DNA of 64,000 nucleotides, taken from the NCBI GenBank assembly GCA_029906195.1, contig JARWSJ010000001.1, positions 186,001-250,000 on the forward strand. The letters are read 5' to 3'. This document shows positions 26,648 through 34,170 of this stretch, piece after piece (positions within the stretch are counted from its first letter, which is position 1; each line of letters opens with the position of its first letter). The DNA comes from Chitinophagaceae bacterium 26-R-25. GTDB taxonomy: Bacteria > Bacteroidota > Bacteroidia > Chitinophagales > Chitinophagaceae. The notes under the pieces are model-generated. The model was not told where the DNA came from. It was given only the letters and a program-made list of their open reading frames with translations, and did no database searches. A program made the position numbers and the translations under genes.

Positions 26648-26950
26648 TTAACGATCGAGGTTGACCAGGTAGTTGGCGTGGACCACGGTGGTGTAGTGCG
26701 AGCGTCCTGTGGCATCAGCATAGGGGAGATAGGTGAGATGGCCCTCCACCATTATATGGCTGCCTTTTACAAAATTTCGCGCGGCAAAGGCCGCTGTAGC
26801 GTTGAATGCTGCTACCTTGTGCCAGGTGGTACCGGTATCCTGTTCGTGGGTCGCAATTCGCAGGACTACTCTTATACTTCCGTTGTTCAGCTTTTGGGTG
26901 GCGAGGTGGGTACCAACATATCCCACCAGTGTTACGCGGTTTGTGGTCAT
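26648..26950 (-). CDS. ssb: Small single-stranded DNA-binding protein (OB fold)
   Basis: 100 aa, about the OB-fold core only. The N-terminus MTTNRVTLVGYVGTHLATQKL, the middle TTWHKVAAFNATAAFAARNFVKGSHIMVEGHLTYLPY and the closing ANYLVNLDR are typical SSB words. The acidic C-terminal tail that recruits partner proteins in housekeeping SSB is missing, which fits a mobile-element copy that coats DNA during transfer or repair. It is first in the minus-strand group SSB / TnsA-like / 211-aa protein and faces the zinc-ribbon gene across a region with operator-like repeats. Confidence 0.85.
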   Translation of the reverse strand: MTTNRVTLVGYVGTHLATQKLNNGSIRVVLRIATHEQDTGTTWHKVAAFNATAAFAARNFVKGSHIMVEGHLTYLPYADATGRSHYTTVVHANYLVNLDR

Positions 26951-27020
26951 TTGTCTTTCGTTTTGGGTTGAATGATGATTGCACCGCTAAACTAGGATGG
27001 GATTGAGACGGGAGTGGTGT

Positions 27021-27060
27021 GTTACCTGTGTATCTCCCGCAGTTACCCGTGTAAACACGG
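27021..27060. promoter_or_regulatory. Operator-like repeats between ssb and the zinc-ribbon gene
   Basis: GTTACCTGTGTA (27021) and GTTACCCGTGTA (27042) are direct repeats spaced 21 bp apart, i.e. two helical turns. The second runs into a perfect palindrome CCGTGT-AA-ACACGG (27047-27060). The divergent location suits joint control of both gene groups. Confidence 0.55.
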
Positions 27061-27086
27061 ATAAGGATATTCTGTTATATTTGTAT

Positions 27087-27455
27087 ATGCCTGCTGCGAC
27101 AACAAACACCTGCCTGTTTTGTCAACAGCCGATCACCAAAGGACGGTCGGATAAGAAATTCTGCCATGCAGGCTGTAAAGACGCTTACTACAATGCGCTT
27201 AAAAGTGAAGAGCAACAGGAAATCAGCAACATCGACCTCGTCCTCAAACGCAACCGCCGCATCCTCAAAAAGCTTTTTCGTCCCGAGAGGGAAAATCTTG
27301 TACATAAAGAAGCGCTGCTGCGGGCCGGGTTTGATTTTGGCTTTCATACGCATTTTCTCGTGACGCGGTACAAGCGGAACCAGTACTGTTTTTGTTATGA
27401 TTTCGGGTACCGGGAAGTGGGGCCGGGGACGTATAAGGTGATTAAGCGGTTTTAG
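27087..27455 (+). CDS. Small zinc-ribbon protein
   Basis: 122 aa from ATG 27087. The N-terminal motif CLFCQQPI...DKKFCHAGCKDAYYN has four cysteines (CxxC and CxxxC) in the style of zinc ribbons/zinc fingers found in many small Bacteroidota proteins. A basic helix follows (VLKRNRRILKKLFRPERENLVHKEALLRAGFDF), then a short beta part (FLVTRYKRNQYCFCYDFGYREV). Nucleic-acid binding is plausible from the basic helix and zinc site but is inference. It opens a plus-strand pair with the DUF6922-like gene 56 bp downstream. Confidence 0.7.
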   Translation: MPAATTNTCLFCQQPITKGRSDKKFCHAGCKDAYYNALKSEEQQEISNIDLVLKRNRRILKKLFRPERENLVHKEALLRAGFDFGFHTHFLVTRYKRNQYCFCYDFGYREVGPGTYKVIKRF

Positions 27456-27511
27456 TTGTTTATGACGAGCACAACCAAAGGTATTGAAAATAGCAGTTGT
27501 AATGATCAAAC

Positions 27512-27826
27512 ATGAAAGAGAAGGTAGACATAATGGATAAACCTGACCTGCCCAAACCTTTGTTTTGGGAATTCAGGTATGATGATATAGAGTGGCGGCA
27601 AGAATATCGCACGGTCATCGCACGGGTAATTGAGAGAGGCACCCCAGAACACTGGACGGAAATTATCCGGTATTATGGGGAGTCTTTTGTAATGAATGCG
27701 ATCAAGAACGAGATTGTTTTTCTTCCCGACTATGCCATCGATGAGGTATGCGCTTATTTTTCCCTCGATAGAGACGAGTTATTTTGTTACCGACGCAAAC
27801 AATCGAAGCTTGGACATTGGATTTGA
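27512..27826 (+). CDS. DUF6922-like protein (AbiEi-type antitoxin relative), orphan
   Basis: 104 aa; ATG 27533 is an alternative start. LPKPLFWEFRYDDIEWRQEYRTVIARVIERGTPEHW and RRKQSKLGHW around a YYG block match the DUF6922 pattern (lead LFWD..., RVI.RGT..DW...YYG, ending in FRCY-like words). Such genes normally precede an AbiEii/AbiGii nucleotidyltransferase toxin. Here no such toxin follows: the next gene is a lipoprotein on the opposite strand. It is therefore an orphan or a remnant of a toxin-antitoxin pair. Confidence 0.65.
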   Translation: MKEKVDIMDKPDLPKPLFWEFRYDDIEWRQEYRTVIARVIERGTPEHWTEIIRYYGESFVMNAIKNEIVFLPDYAIDEVCAYFSLDRDELFCYRRKQSKLGHWI

Positions 27827-27858
27827 TGGCTGGCGGCTATAGTTCTCCAAATTTTTGA

Positions 27859-28230
27859 TTACAAGAATAAGTGTTTTGATTTGATTTTTATTTGTTTAAT
27901 ACCGTCTTTTTCTTCAATGCTAATTTTCATGATTAATTTACCGCTTGTGTAAATGCGTTCTCCGGTAAAGCAAAGGGGAAAGTTTGTTATGGTCTTATTT
28001 TCTGTGGTAACCCATGCCGTACAATAAGAGAAAGACATTTCAACAGGAACGAATTTTGTACTTTTTCCCTTGTCTAAGTTTTTGAAATCAAATTCTTTGC
28101 CTGCTATGTTAACATGCAGCGATGTAAACTTTTTCGGAGTATCATTTCTGAATTTTACCAATACCCGGTTGGTTTTACAAGAAGTAAAAGCGACAAAGCA
28201 TGTTATAATAATATGAGCGCTAATCTTCAT
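27859..28230 (-). CDS. Small predicted lipoprotein
   Basis: 123 aa from the ATG at 28230. MKISAHIIITCFVAFTSCKTN is a lipoprotein signal with a candidate lipobox AFTSC. The mature part is a basic beta-rich domain (VLVKFRNDTPKKFTSLHVNIAGKEFDFKNLDKGKSTKFV) and ends in a Lys/Ile-rich strand. I do not recognise the family. It lies 76 bp downstream of the M48-like peptidase gene on the same strand, so they may form a pair in the envelope. Confidence 0.65.
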   Translation of the reverse strand: MKISAHIIITCFVAFTSCKTNRVLVKFRNDTPKKFTSLHVNIAGKEFDFKNLDKGKSTKFVPVEMSFSYCTAWVTTENKTITNFPLCFTGERIYTSGKLIMKISIEEKDGIKQIKIKSKHLFL

Positions 28231-28306
28231 TTTTGATTTGGCAGTTAGGTGCTGGGTTATGGTACTGGAATTAGTTTTTATGAGGTGACATATTAGGGAT
28301 ATAATA

Positions 28307-29626
28307 TTATTCAATTAATGAATCGTTATGTTCATTTAGTTCAATGGACTTATAAAGAAACTCTTTTGCTTTTTCGAAATTTCCTAGTTTTTCGTGTGTC
28401 TTTCCAAGATAGAAATTTAATAGTTCCGTTTTATTGTCTACGTTCTCAGCCTCTTCGAAGTTTTCTAATGCTTTTTCGAGTTCGTTTATTTTTAGATAAT
28501 AGGCTCCGAGATTTCTCCAGGCGAAGGAATTAAATGGATTCATTTCGCAAGCTTTTTTGATATCTTCATATGCGCCCGTTACATCGTCAAGCTGTAGTTT
28601 GCAATACCCTCTGTTATTATATGGAAAATCATATTTGGGTGCTATTTTGATTGCCTGGTTGAAATAGCCTATTGCTTCTTCATATTTTTTTTGCTGAAGT
28701 AAATAATATCCAATGTTATTGTTAAGGATTTTGTCTTTCGGGTTTGCACTAAGTTGTTTTTTAGAAAGATTAATTAGTTCGTCAAAGTTTTTATTCTTTC
28801 TTGCATCGCGCATCTTGTTTGCTACAACATTTTCAACCTTGGGTTCAACTGTCGTATCCTTGACTGTATAAATTAACTCAGGGTTATTTCGAATAAAGGT
28901 GATACTCTGATTGAACGCGCCTTTTACATTTGGTGATAGAAATTTGATCCACTCAGGATTTTCTTCTTCTCTAAGGTAGGCATATAAAGCAAGTGCGTAC
29001 CCCCATTGCCTTTGAGATAAATAGCCTGACCTATTCCAGCCCCAGAAATCAAAGCCAGACAGCGTTCTAAAGGCGGAATTTGCACTAAGGACTCCCAGTC
29101 CAAAGACAATAGTTGTTAGATCTGTTAATAACTCATTGTTTGTTTCAATTCTTTTTTCGCCAAGCAATTTAATATGACTTAGTTCGTGCGCGATGGTGGC
29201 AATCATACCCAAAGGGTCTTTCAATTTTTTTTCTTCTAGTCCAATGAGGTACTTTCCATCTTCCAGCTTGCCAAAATATAGACCTCCTGAATATTTTTCA
29301 CCCTTCACATTTTGCAGAAAAATTCGCTGACCAAATGGGCTACCCGTGTCTATTTCAATTTGTCCTTCTTTATAAATGTGCAGCTTAATTTCGCCAGGGT
29401 CCAAATCCATTTGTGTTGCCACAATTTTTAAAGTATCAGATGCCGATTTTAGCTGTTCATTATAAAAAACAGGAAAATCATTATTGTCAGGATTTAAAAC
29501 TTTTTTGTTCTTTATGTATTCCTTGCCAAATGAATTTATAAGCCATAGGAAATATTCTTCAAGCCGTTGACGTGTTTTTTCATCAACCGAAGGTTCATTA
29601 TTATTCTTTCTAAAAAATGCAGGCAT
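28307..29626 (-). CDS. Zinc metallopeptidase-like protein (HExxH) with TPR repeats
   Basis: 439 aa from the ATG at 29626. The N-terminal half has the zinc motif in IATIAHELSHIKLLGE, followed 20 residues later by NELLTDLTTIVFGLG, where a Glu or Asp could be the third ligand, as in M48-type gluzincins. The C-terminal half (about 280-435) holds four or five tetratricopeptide repeats (ILNNNIGYYLLQQKKYEEAIGYFNQAI, PYNNRGYCKLQLDDVTGAYEDIKKA). No signal peptide or membrane helix is visible, so it is probably cytoplasmic, unlike typical BepA-type periplasmic M48-TPR proteins. Its target is unknown. Confidence 0.75.
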   Translation of the reverse strand: MPAFFRKNNNEPSVDEKTRQRLEEYFLWLINSFGKEYIKNKKVLNPDNNDFPVFYNEQLKSASDTLKIVATQMDLDPGEIKLHIYKEGQIEIDTGSPFGQRIFLQNVKGEKYSGGLYFGKLEDGKYLIGLEEKKLKDPLGMIATIAHELSHIKLLGEKRIETNNELLTDLTTIVFGLGVLSANSAFRTLSGFDFWGWNRSGYLSQRQWGYALALYAYLREEENPEWIKFLSPNVKGAFNQSITFIRNNPELIYTVKDTTVEPKVENVVANKMRDARKNKNFDELINLSKKQLSANPKDKILNNNIGYYLLQQKKYEEAIGYFNQAIKIAPKYDFPYNNRGYCKLQLDDVTGAYEDIKKACEMNPFNSFAWRNLGAYYLKINELEKALENFEEAENVDNKTELLNFYLGKTHEKLGNFEKAKEFLYKSIELNEHNDSLIE

Positions 29627-29865
29627 ACAATTAAGGGTTATTATTTGAGATATCATTAAACCAATTGGCCCAATCATGCAAACCTGGTAGGTCAGTTGAG
29701 TGACAAAGATCCTCTAGCTTTATGCAGGTTGATAATTAGCTTTATGTCTTGAAATATTAGCTGTCTGAAACTCTTGGCTGAAATAGAATCCAACAATCTT
29801 CATTATGACGTTTCTTTGGATTGCAATTGAAACGTTTTGTCCTGACTCAACCACGCAAAGCCATG

Positions 29866-30441
29866 TTAGCTATAGTTTCTTTCGGTCAGCACATGTTGGT
29901 CTTTTAATTTGCTAATGATAAATTTCGCCTCGGCTTCATCAATTCCACCGGCAATTTTTATTGTCTGAAGGCCATAGTCAAATCGAATTACGCCGCCATT
30001 ATTGAATAACCAAAATTCGCTCCGTTGGCCGCTGAACAGCCCATCAAAACCTGAAGTGTCATCTTTCACCCGAATGTTTTTTACTTCATTCAAATCATAA
30101 TCTTTGGGTTTGAAAAAAAACGCGCCTTTCTTGGCAACCATAAGCTGACCTTGTCCAACAGTGATAATTTCTTTTCCCATCACATTCCAAATGAAAGTTC
30201 GAAATGCAAAGAACCCTCCGACTGTCCAACCAACGAGCCAGAATAAGATGAAAAAACCTGCAGGATTTTTGCCAAACAGACCAGTTACCATGACTAACGC
30301 AAAGATCTCTCCTGTTAGCCAACCACCCAGCCATACTGCCAAGAAAATGATAGTAAACCAGTTTCGTTTTGCCGGAATGGTAATTTGTAAATCTGTAAAA
30401 TTGTCCTGAATTGTCGCTCTTCCTTTGTAGGGTTTTTCCAT
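29866..30441 (-). CDS. Small two-TM membrane protein, unknown function
   Basis: 191 aa. A polar lead ends at RNW, then two membrane helices follow (FTIIFLAVWLGGWLTGEIFALVMVTGLF and AGFFILFWLVGWTVGGFFAFRTFIW). A cytosolic beta-rich tail comes next, with KEIITVGQGQLMVAKKGAFFFKPKDYDLNEVKNIRV, which resembles bacterial PH-like membrane proteins. No partner gene is evident. The gap 30442-30714 upstream holds only a 34-codon reading frame of doubtful meaning. Confidence 0.7.
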   Translation of the reverse strand: MEKPYKGRATIQDNFTDLQITIPAKRNWFTIIFLAVWLGGWLTGEIFALVMVTGLFGKNPAGFFILFWLVGWTVGGFFAFRTFIWNVMGKEIITVGQGQLMVAKKGAFFFKPKDYDLNEVKNIRVKDDTSGFDGLFSGQRSEFWLFNNGGVIRFDYGLQTIKIAGGIDEAEAKFIISKLKDQHVLTERNYS

Positions 30442-30714
30442 GGAGCTTATTTTAGTTTTATAGGGCCTCTATTGTCTTTGTATTCCTGAATACCCGTCTC
30501 AATTTATAAATTTATGGTCAATCTTTGAAGGGTCCCCAATTATTGTTTTTATGGAAGAATTGACGCAACTGAGCATGTTATATATTTGGCCTAAAAAAAA
30601 GATCAGCGGAATGGAATCGGTAATGGGAGGCAACATGTACCCCTTTAGTTTTTGAAGAGGTTGTTTGTACAATAAAAAGGCGGTTTAATTTCATTTGCAA
30701 AGAAATAGTGTGTT

Positions 30715-31023
30715 ATGAATGAGTATAAGAGGAATGGGGAGGAAGCATATCCAAAAAAGATATATGCATCACAGTTAGTGACCATTGATGATCTGCAGGA
30801 GCTGAGAAAAAATATCGTTGGTGATTTACTTGCCGCCTTAAAGCCATCGCTTCAGCAGCCCATGAAAAAGTGGCTAAAGTCGCATGAGGTGAGAAAGATG
30901 CTGAAGATTTCGCTAGGGACTTTGCAGACGTTAAAAAACAACGGAACGATTAAGTACTCGAAGATTGGAGGTGTGCATTTTTTTGATTTGGAGGAGATAC
31001 AGAAGATGTTGGGTGCAAAATAA
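30715..31023 (+). CDS. Excisionase-like helix-turn-helix protein
   Basis: 102 aa. The C-terminal half is a winged HTH of the MerR/excisionase type: KKWLKSHEVRKMLKISLGTL, LKNNGTIKYSKIGG and FFDLEEIQKMLG. Such proteins are common on Bacteroidota integrative elements, where they act as recombination directionality factors or regulators. Its leader and first codons are duplicated in degenerate form at 25.2 kb. It lies 10 kb from the integrase, on the same strand. Confidence 0.85.
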   Translation: MNEYKRNGEEAYPKKIYASQLVTIDDLQELRKNIVGDLLAALKPSLQQPMKKWLKSHEVRKMLKISLGTLQTLKNNGTIKYSKIGGVHFFDLEEIQKMLGAK

Positions 31024-31198
31024 ATTGATCCATTGATAGCAATGCATCAATATATTCTTCCTTTGAAAGTCCCCCTTTTTGCCACCTGGCGGCATTGTTC
31101 AACTTGACAGTGTATCGAGCTATTCGAATGCAATGACACCAGTTTTCTGTCATTTTTTCCGCCATTTTGCACTGGGCTAAAATTTGCACTAATTGAGT

Positions 31199-32185
31199 AT
31201 GGACTACTTAAATAATATTCAATTTGTTTCAGATGGTTTTTTACTGGATGCTTATTCTGACACGGTTACGGGGGTAGTGAAAAAAACATCGCCGTCTGTT
31301 GGGCATGTGCAAGTAATTAAACGGACTTCGCATCCTGTTACGAAAAAACTTTTTGAGAACCCTGCTTCAGGTTCCGGGTTTATTATTTCGAGCGATGGGT
31401 TCCTTGTCACAAACAATCACGTGATTGAAGACGCCAGTGATGTCAAAGTGGCACTGGATGACGGGTATGAGGTAAAGGCGGAAGTGGTAGGGGCGGATCC
31501 TTCTACGGATATCGCAGTTTTAAAATTATATGAAGGCAGCTTCAAGGCTTTACAGTTTGCGAACTCAGCGTTGCTTGATCCCGGACAGATTGCTATTGCA
31601 ATCGGCAACCCGATGGGGTTGCAACATACAGTAACGACAGGAGTGGTGAGCGCACTTGGCCGAAGCTTGCGTGCCAACAACGGCAGGCTGATCGACGATG
31701 TTATTCAGACTGATGCGGCACTGAATCCGGGCAATAGCGGAGGACCGTTGCTTAATTCTTCAGGACAGGTAATCGGTGTGAATACAGCCGTTGTATCTTC
31801 TGCACAGGGATTGTGTTTTGCCGTTTCTTCTAATCTGGCTGGTTTTGTTGCCGGGCAACTTATAATGCACGGAAAAGTAAAAAGAGCACAGTTGGGTGTT
31901 GCTGCCCAGCCGGTGACCTTGACACCGAGGATGATTGGGGTCAACCAACTCAAGACTTCAACAGGTGTGTATGTTTATGAAATTGTTCCTGATGCGGATG
32001 TATACAACAGGCAGTTAATGATAGGTGATATTATCGTAGAGTTTGATGGAAAGGCGGTTGGCTCAGTTGATAGCTTGCATAAGCTCTTGACAGAGGAAAC
32101 TGTTGGCAGAAAAATAGAACTTGGTATTCTGCGGGGAGGAAGAAAAGAAATGATAACTGTCGTTCCCGGGGAGTGGAAAGCATAA
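31199..32185 (+). CDS. HtrA/DegP-like serine protease with PDZ domain, no signal peptide
   Basis: 328 aa from ATG 31199. The trypsin-like domain has His74 in TNNHVIED, Asp104 in DPSTDIAVL and Ser180 in LNPGNSGGPLL, so the catalytic triad is complete. One PDZ domain occupies about 230-325 (GVYVYEIVPDADVYNRQLMIGDIIVEFDGKAV). There is no signal peptide or membrane anchor, so unlike classical DegP/DegS it should stay in the cytoplasm. This is an unusual setting, often seen with proteases that are linked to effectors or regulators in mobile loci. No clear partner is adjacent. Confidence 0.9.
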   Translation: MDYLNNIQFVSDGFLLDAYSDTVTGVVKKTSPSVGHVQVIKRTSHPVTKKLFENPASGSGFIISSDGFLVTNNHVIEDASDVKVALDDGYEVKAEVVGADPSTDIAVLKLYEGSFKALQFANSALLDPGQIAIAIGNPMGLQHTVTTGVVSALGRSLRANNGRLIDDVIQTDAALNPGNSGGPLLNSSGQVIGVNTAVVSSAQGLCFAVSSNLAGFVAGQLIMHGKVKRAQLGVAAQPVTLTPRMIGVNQLKTSTGVYVYEIVPDADVYNRQLMIGDIIVEFDGKAVGSVDSLHKLLTEETVGRKIELGILRGGRKEMITVVPGEWKA

Positions 32186-32386
32186 ACGGGTGTATGCCTG
32201 TTTGTAATGGTAACATCTTTCGGAAAGGTATTGGTTGATGTGATCGGCAAATGGGATTGACGTTTTTTGTTAAGGAGTGGGATGAAAAATTATTCAGAAC
32301 GATTGACTCGCGGTATTTAGGCCATCGCTTCAACCCACAAGTTTTAATTTCTTGGGTTATCGAATTGCACAATATGAAAAAACTAG

Positions 32387-33013
32387 TTACAATTCAATAC
32401 TCAATGAGGCAATAACAAAATTATCGGCGGAGAAGGGATTGAAATAATATGCCCCTGCAGTAAGTTTCCAGAATGAATATTCCGCAAAAATGCCGCGCTG
32501 TGTTTCGAGGTTTGTTTGGTATAAACGTGTCCGCTGTATTGAAATGCCGGTTCGAAGACTCTTGATTGGAGTGACTCCCAGTTCAGACCATACATAAAAG
32601 AAATTATTGTCTTTTCCTGTAAAACCGATCAAGTATTCGCTTTCGGAATACAAGTCAAAAATTTTATACGAAGCTTCCAGTTCCAATGCCGGTATAAAAC
32701 CATCTGTATTGCCGGCTGCGAAACCCACCATGGGTGTAACAGCGAACTGAAATTCTTTACCTGTTTCAAAACGCCATCCAGCAAATGCAGACACAGTTTT
32801 CAAATCTTCATAGTTGTATCTCGCTTCTAAATGCAAAGATTTATGGTCCGCATATCCGATAAGTGTGCCGGTGTTTTGCTCTTCGGGGAGAAAATAGTAA
32901 TAACCTGAAGCCGAAAAGATCCATTTGCCTTGCGTTGAGTCGACGGGTTTGTCTTGCGCATTCATAGCGGTCGGCAAAAAATAAAAAATAAAAAGTATAA
33001 ATATTTTATGCAT
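32387..33013 (-). CDS. Predicted outer-membrane beta-barrel protein
   Basis: 208 aa from the ATG at 33013 (signal MHKIFILFIFYFLPTAMNAQ). The mature part is a run of amphipathic strands rich in aromatic ends (WIFSASGYYYFLPEE, HLEARYNYEDLKTVSAFAGWRFET, GIFAEYSFWKLTAGAYYF), ending VIASLSIEL, typical of small barrels. It begins 2 bp after the VIT1-like gene stop, so the two are translationally close and likely work together, perhaps in metal movement; that is inference from the partner. Confidence 0.75.
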   Translation of the reverse strand: MHKIFILFIFYFLPTAMNAQDKPVDSTQGKWIFSASGYYYFLPEEQNTGTLIGYADHKSLHLEARYNYEDLKTVSAFAGWRFETGKEFQFAVTPMVGFAAGNTDGFIPALELEASYKIFDLYSESEYLIGFTGKDNNFFYVWSELGVTPIKSLRTGISIQRTRLYQTNLETQRGIFAEYSFWKLTAGAYYFNPFSADNFVIASLSIEL

Positions 33014-33015
33014 AT

Positions 33016-33738
33016 TCAGCCTCCGAGCAAAATGGTAATAGCAACAAGCAATATTCCAAGGATAACCATGAAAAGGCCCATGCGCCATTTGTTATAACCG
33101 CTGTAACCAGCAAGCATCCATCCTCCAACGAACATCAGCACTATTGCTATGCCATTTGAGACACGCATTGCCGTTTTGATGTTGTCAATGAATTTAAAAG
33201 GAATTGCTACAGGAAAAGTAGAGAGAAACACCAGCAGAAAAACGCCTGTTGCCATTTTTAAATCTGCTTTTGATACTCGCACCCGTAAGTCTGATTCAGG
33301 AAGATCCGATAATCGTTTGCGAATAGTGTCAAAGTCTTCAGTTTTCATTGCGCCAGTAACGACGGGTGGCAAAGCCTCTGAAATAGCTTCTATTGCTTTT
33401 TCCGGAGCATTAGTTGAGCGTATATAGCGAAGGATCATTCTGCCGCGACCCTGCTCAGCAAGGCCGGTTAAAACAAACATAATAGCATCAACCAATCCCC
33501 ACGCAAGATTACACCCGATTGCACCGATAAGGATGTCTTTTACATCGGCTTTGCCCGATTCTACAACGCTAATGGTGCAGGTAAAGCTAAGCGCCATGAT
33601 TAATCCAAAAATAATTTCAGAGATTCTGTCAACTGGGTTTAACAGCCTTCTTCCTTTTTTCAATGCACGCGGCAGGTGCTCATCTTCAAAAGCGGTTTTT
33701 AATGAGTATTGTGACTTATGTATTTTAATATTAGGCAT
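33016..33738 (-). CDS. VIT1/CCC1-like membrane transporter
   Basis: 240 aa. Pattern: a hydrophilic lead, then RISEIIFGLIMALSFTCTISV (helix 1) and ILIGAIGCNLAWGLVDAIMFVLTGLAE (helix 2). A charged cytosolic domain (about 85-150) follows, then three more helices (ATGVFLLVFLSTFPVAIPF, VSNGIAIVLMFVGGWMLAG, MGLFMVILGILLVAITILL). This layout is that of VIT1/CCC1 iron or manganese transporters, though the family is divergent here. It could move Fe/Mn across the inner membrane. It is transcribed with the outer-membrane protein downstream. Confidence 0.72.
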   Translation of the reverse strand: MPNIKIHKSQYSLKTAFEDEHLPRALKKGRRLLNPVDRISEIIFGLIMALSFTCTISVVESGKADVKDILIGAIGCNLAWGLVDAIMFVLTGLAEQGRGRMILRYIRSTNAPEKAIEAISEALPPVVTGAMKTEDFDTIRKRLSDLPESDLRVRVSKADLKMATGVFLLVFLSTFPVAIPFKFIDNIKTAMRVSNGIAIVLMFVGGWMLAGYSGYNKWRMGLFMVILGILLVAITILLGG

Positions 33739-33824
33739 GGGGCAGGCGTGATGTTGTTATTGTAAACTCCGTTTGTTCCGCAAAAACTGATAGCTGCATG
33801 TGCAACCATCCGTAGTAAAGTGTA

Positions 33825-33838
33825 TTTGTTATAACAAA
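33825..33838. promoter_or_regulatory. Palindrome TTTGTTATAACAAA upstream of the VIT1-like operon
   Basis: A perfect 14-bp palindrome lies 87-100 bp upstream of the VIT1-like start. The form suits a dimeric repressor site. The remainder of the 432-bp gap 33739-34170 shows no gene; short frames there have no coding character. Confidence 0.5.
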
Positions 33839-34170
33839 ATTTGCCTGTGATTGTTTTTAAATCAAATAACTCGCAGGCTCGAATTGCTGTTTTATTTTCA
33901 GAAGATTCCCCGGGGTGAAAAAGTTAACTTCTTTACGTTCACTTTTCAAGTTGCTTCATCAGCGAAATTATGGCTTCATGACTCGTTTCCAGTTGGATCA
34001 GGCCATGTCTTGGGCGATCAAGATCCAATGTTATAAATATGACAAGTGAGGTCAAGTCTCAGACGAAGGTTTAGGTGGTTAAGGAGTGAGCTTAAAAAGT
34101 TTTTTTTTGATATTTTGAAATTAGCAGGGGATCAATAGTGTGAATAGGGCAGAGATTTAACGTGGGGCGT

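Noticed and set aside
26102-26950. A Tn7-like or CRISPR-associated transposon suggested by the TnsA-like protein
   Set aside because: No TnsB, TnsC, TniQ, Cas gene or CRISPR array is visible anywhere in the window.
26240-26971. 243-codon plus-strand frame across the TnsA-like and ssb genes
   Set aside because: It runs antisense to two recognisable proteins and has no recognisable domain of its own.
30551-30655. A 34-codon frame (MEELTQLSMLYIWPKKKISGM...) that resembles the first residues of the integrase at 20440
   Set aside because: Similarity is limited to a few residues (LxxWPKKK) and no catalytic part follows; too short to call an integrase remnant with confidence.
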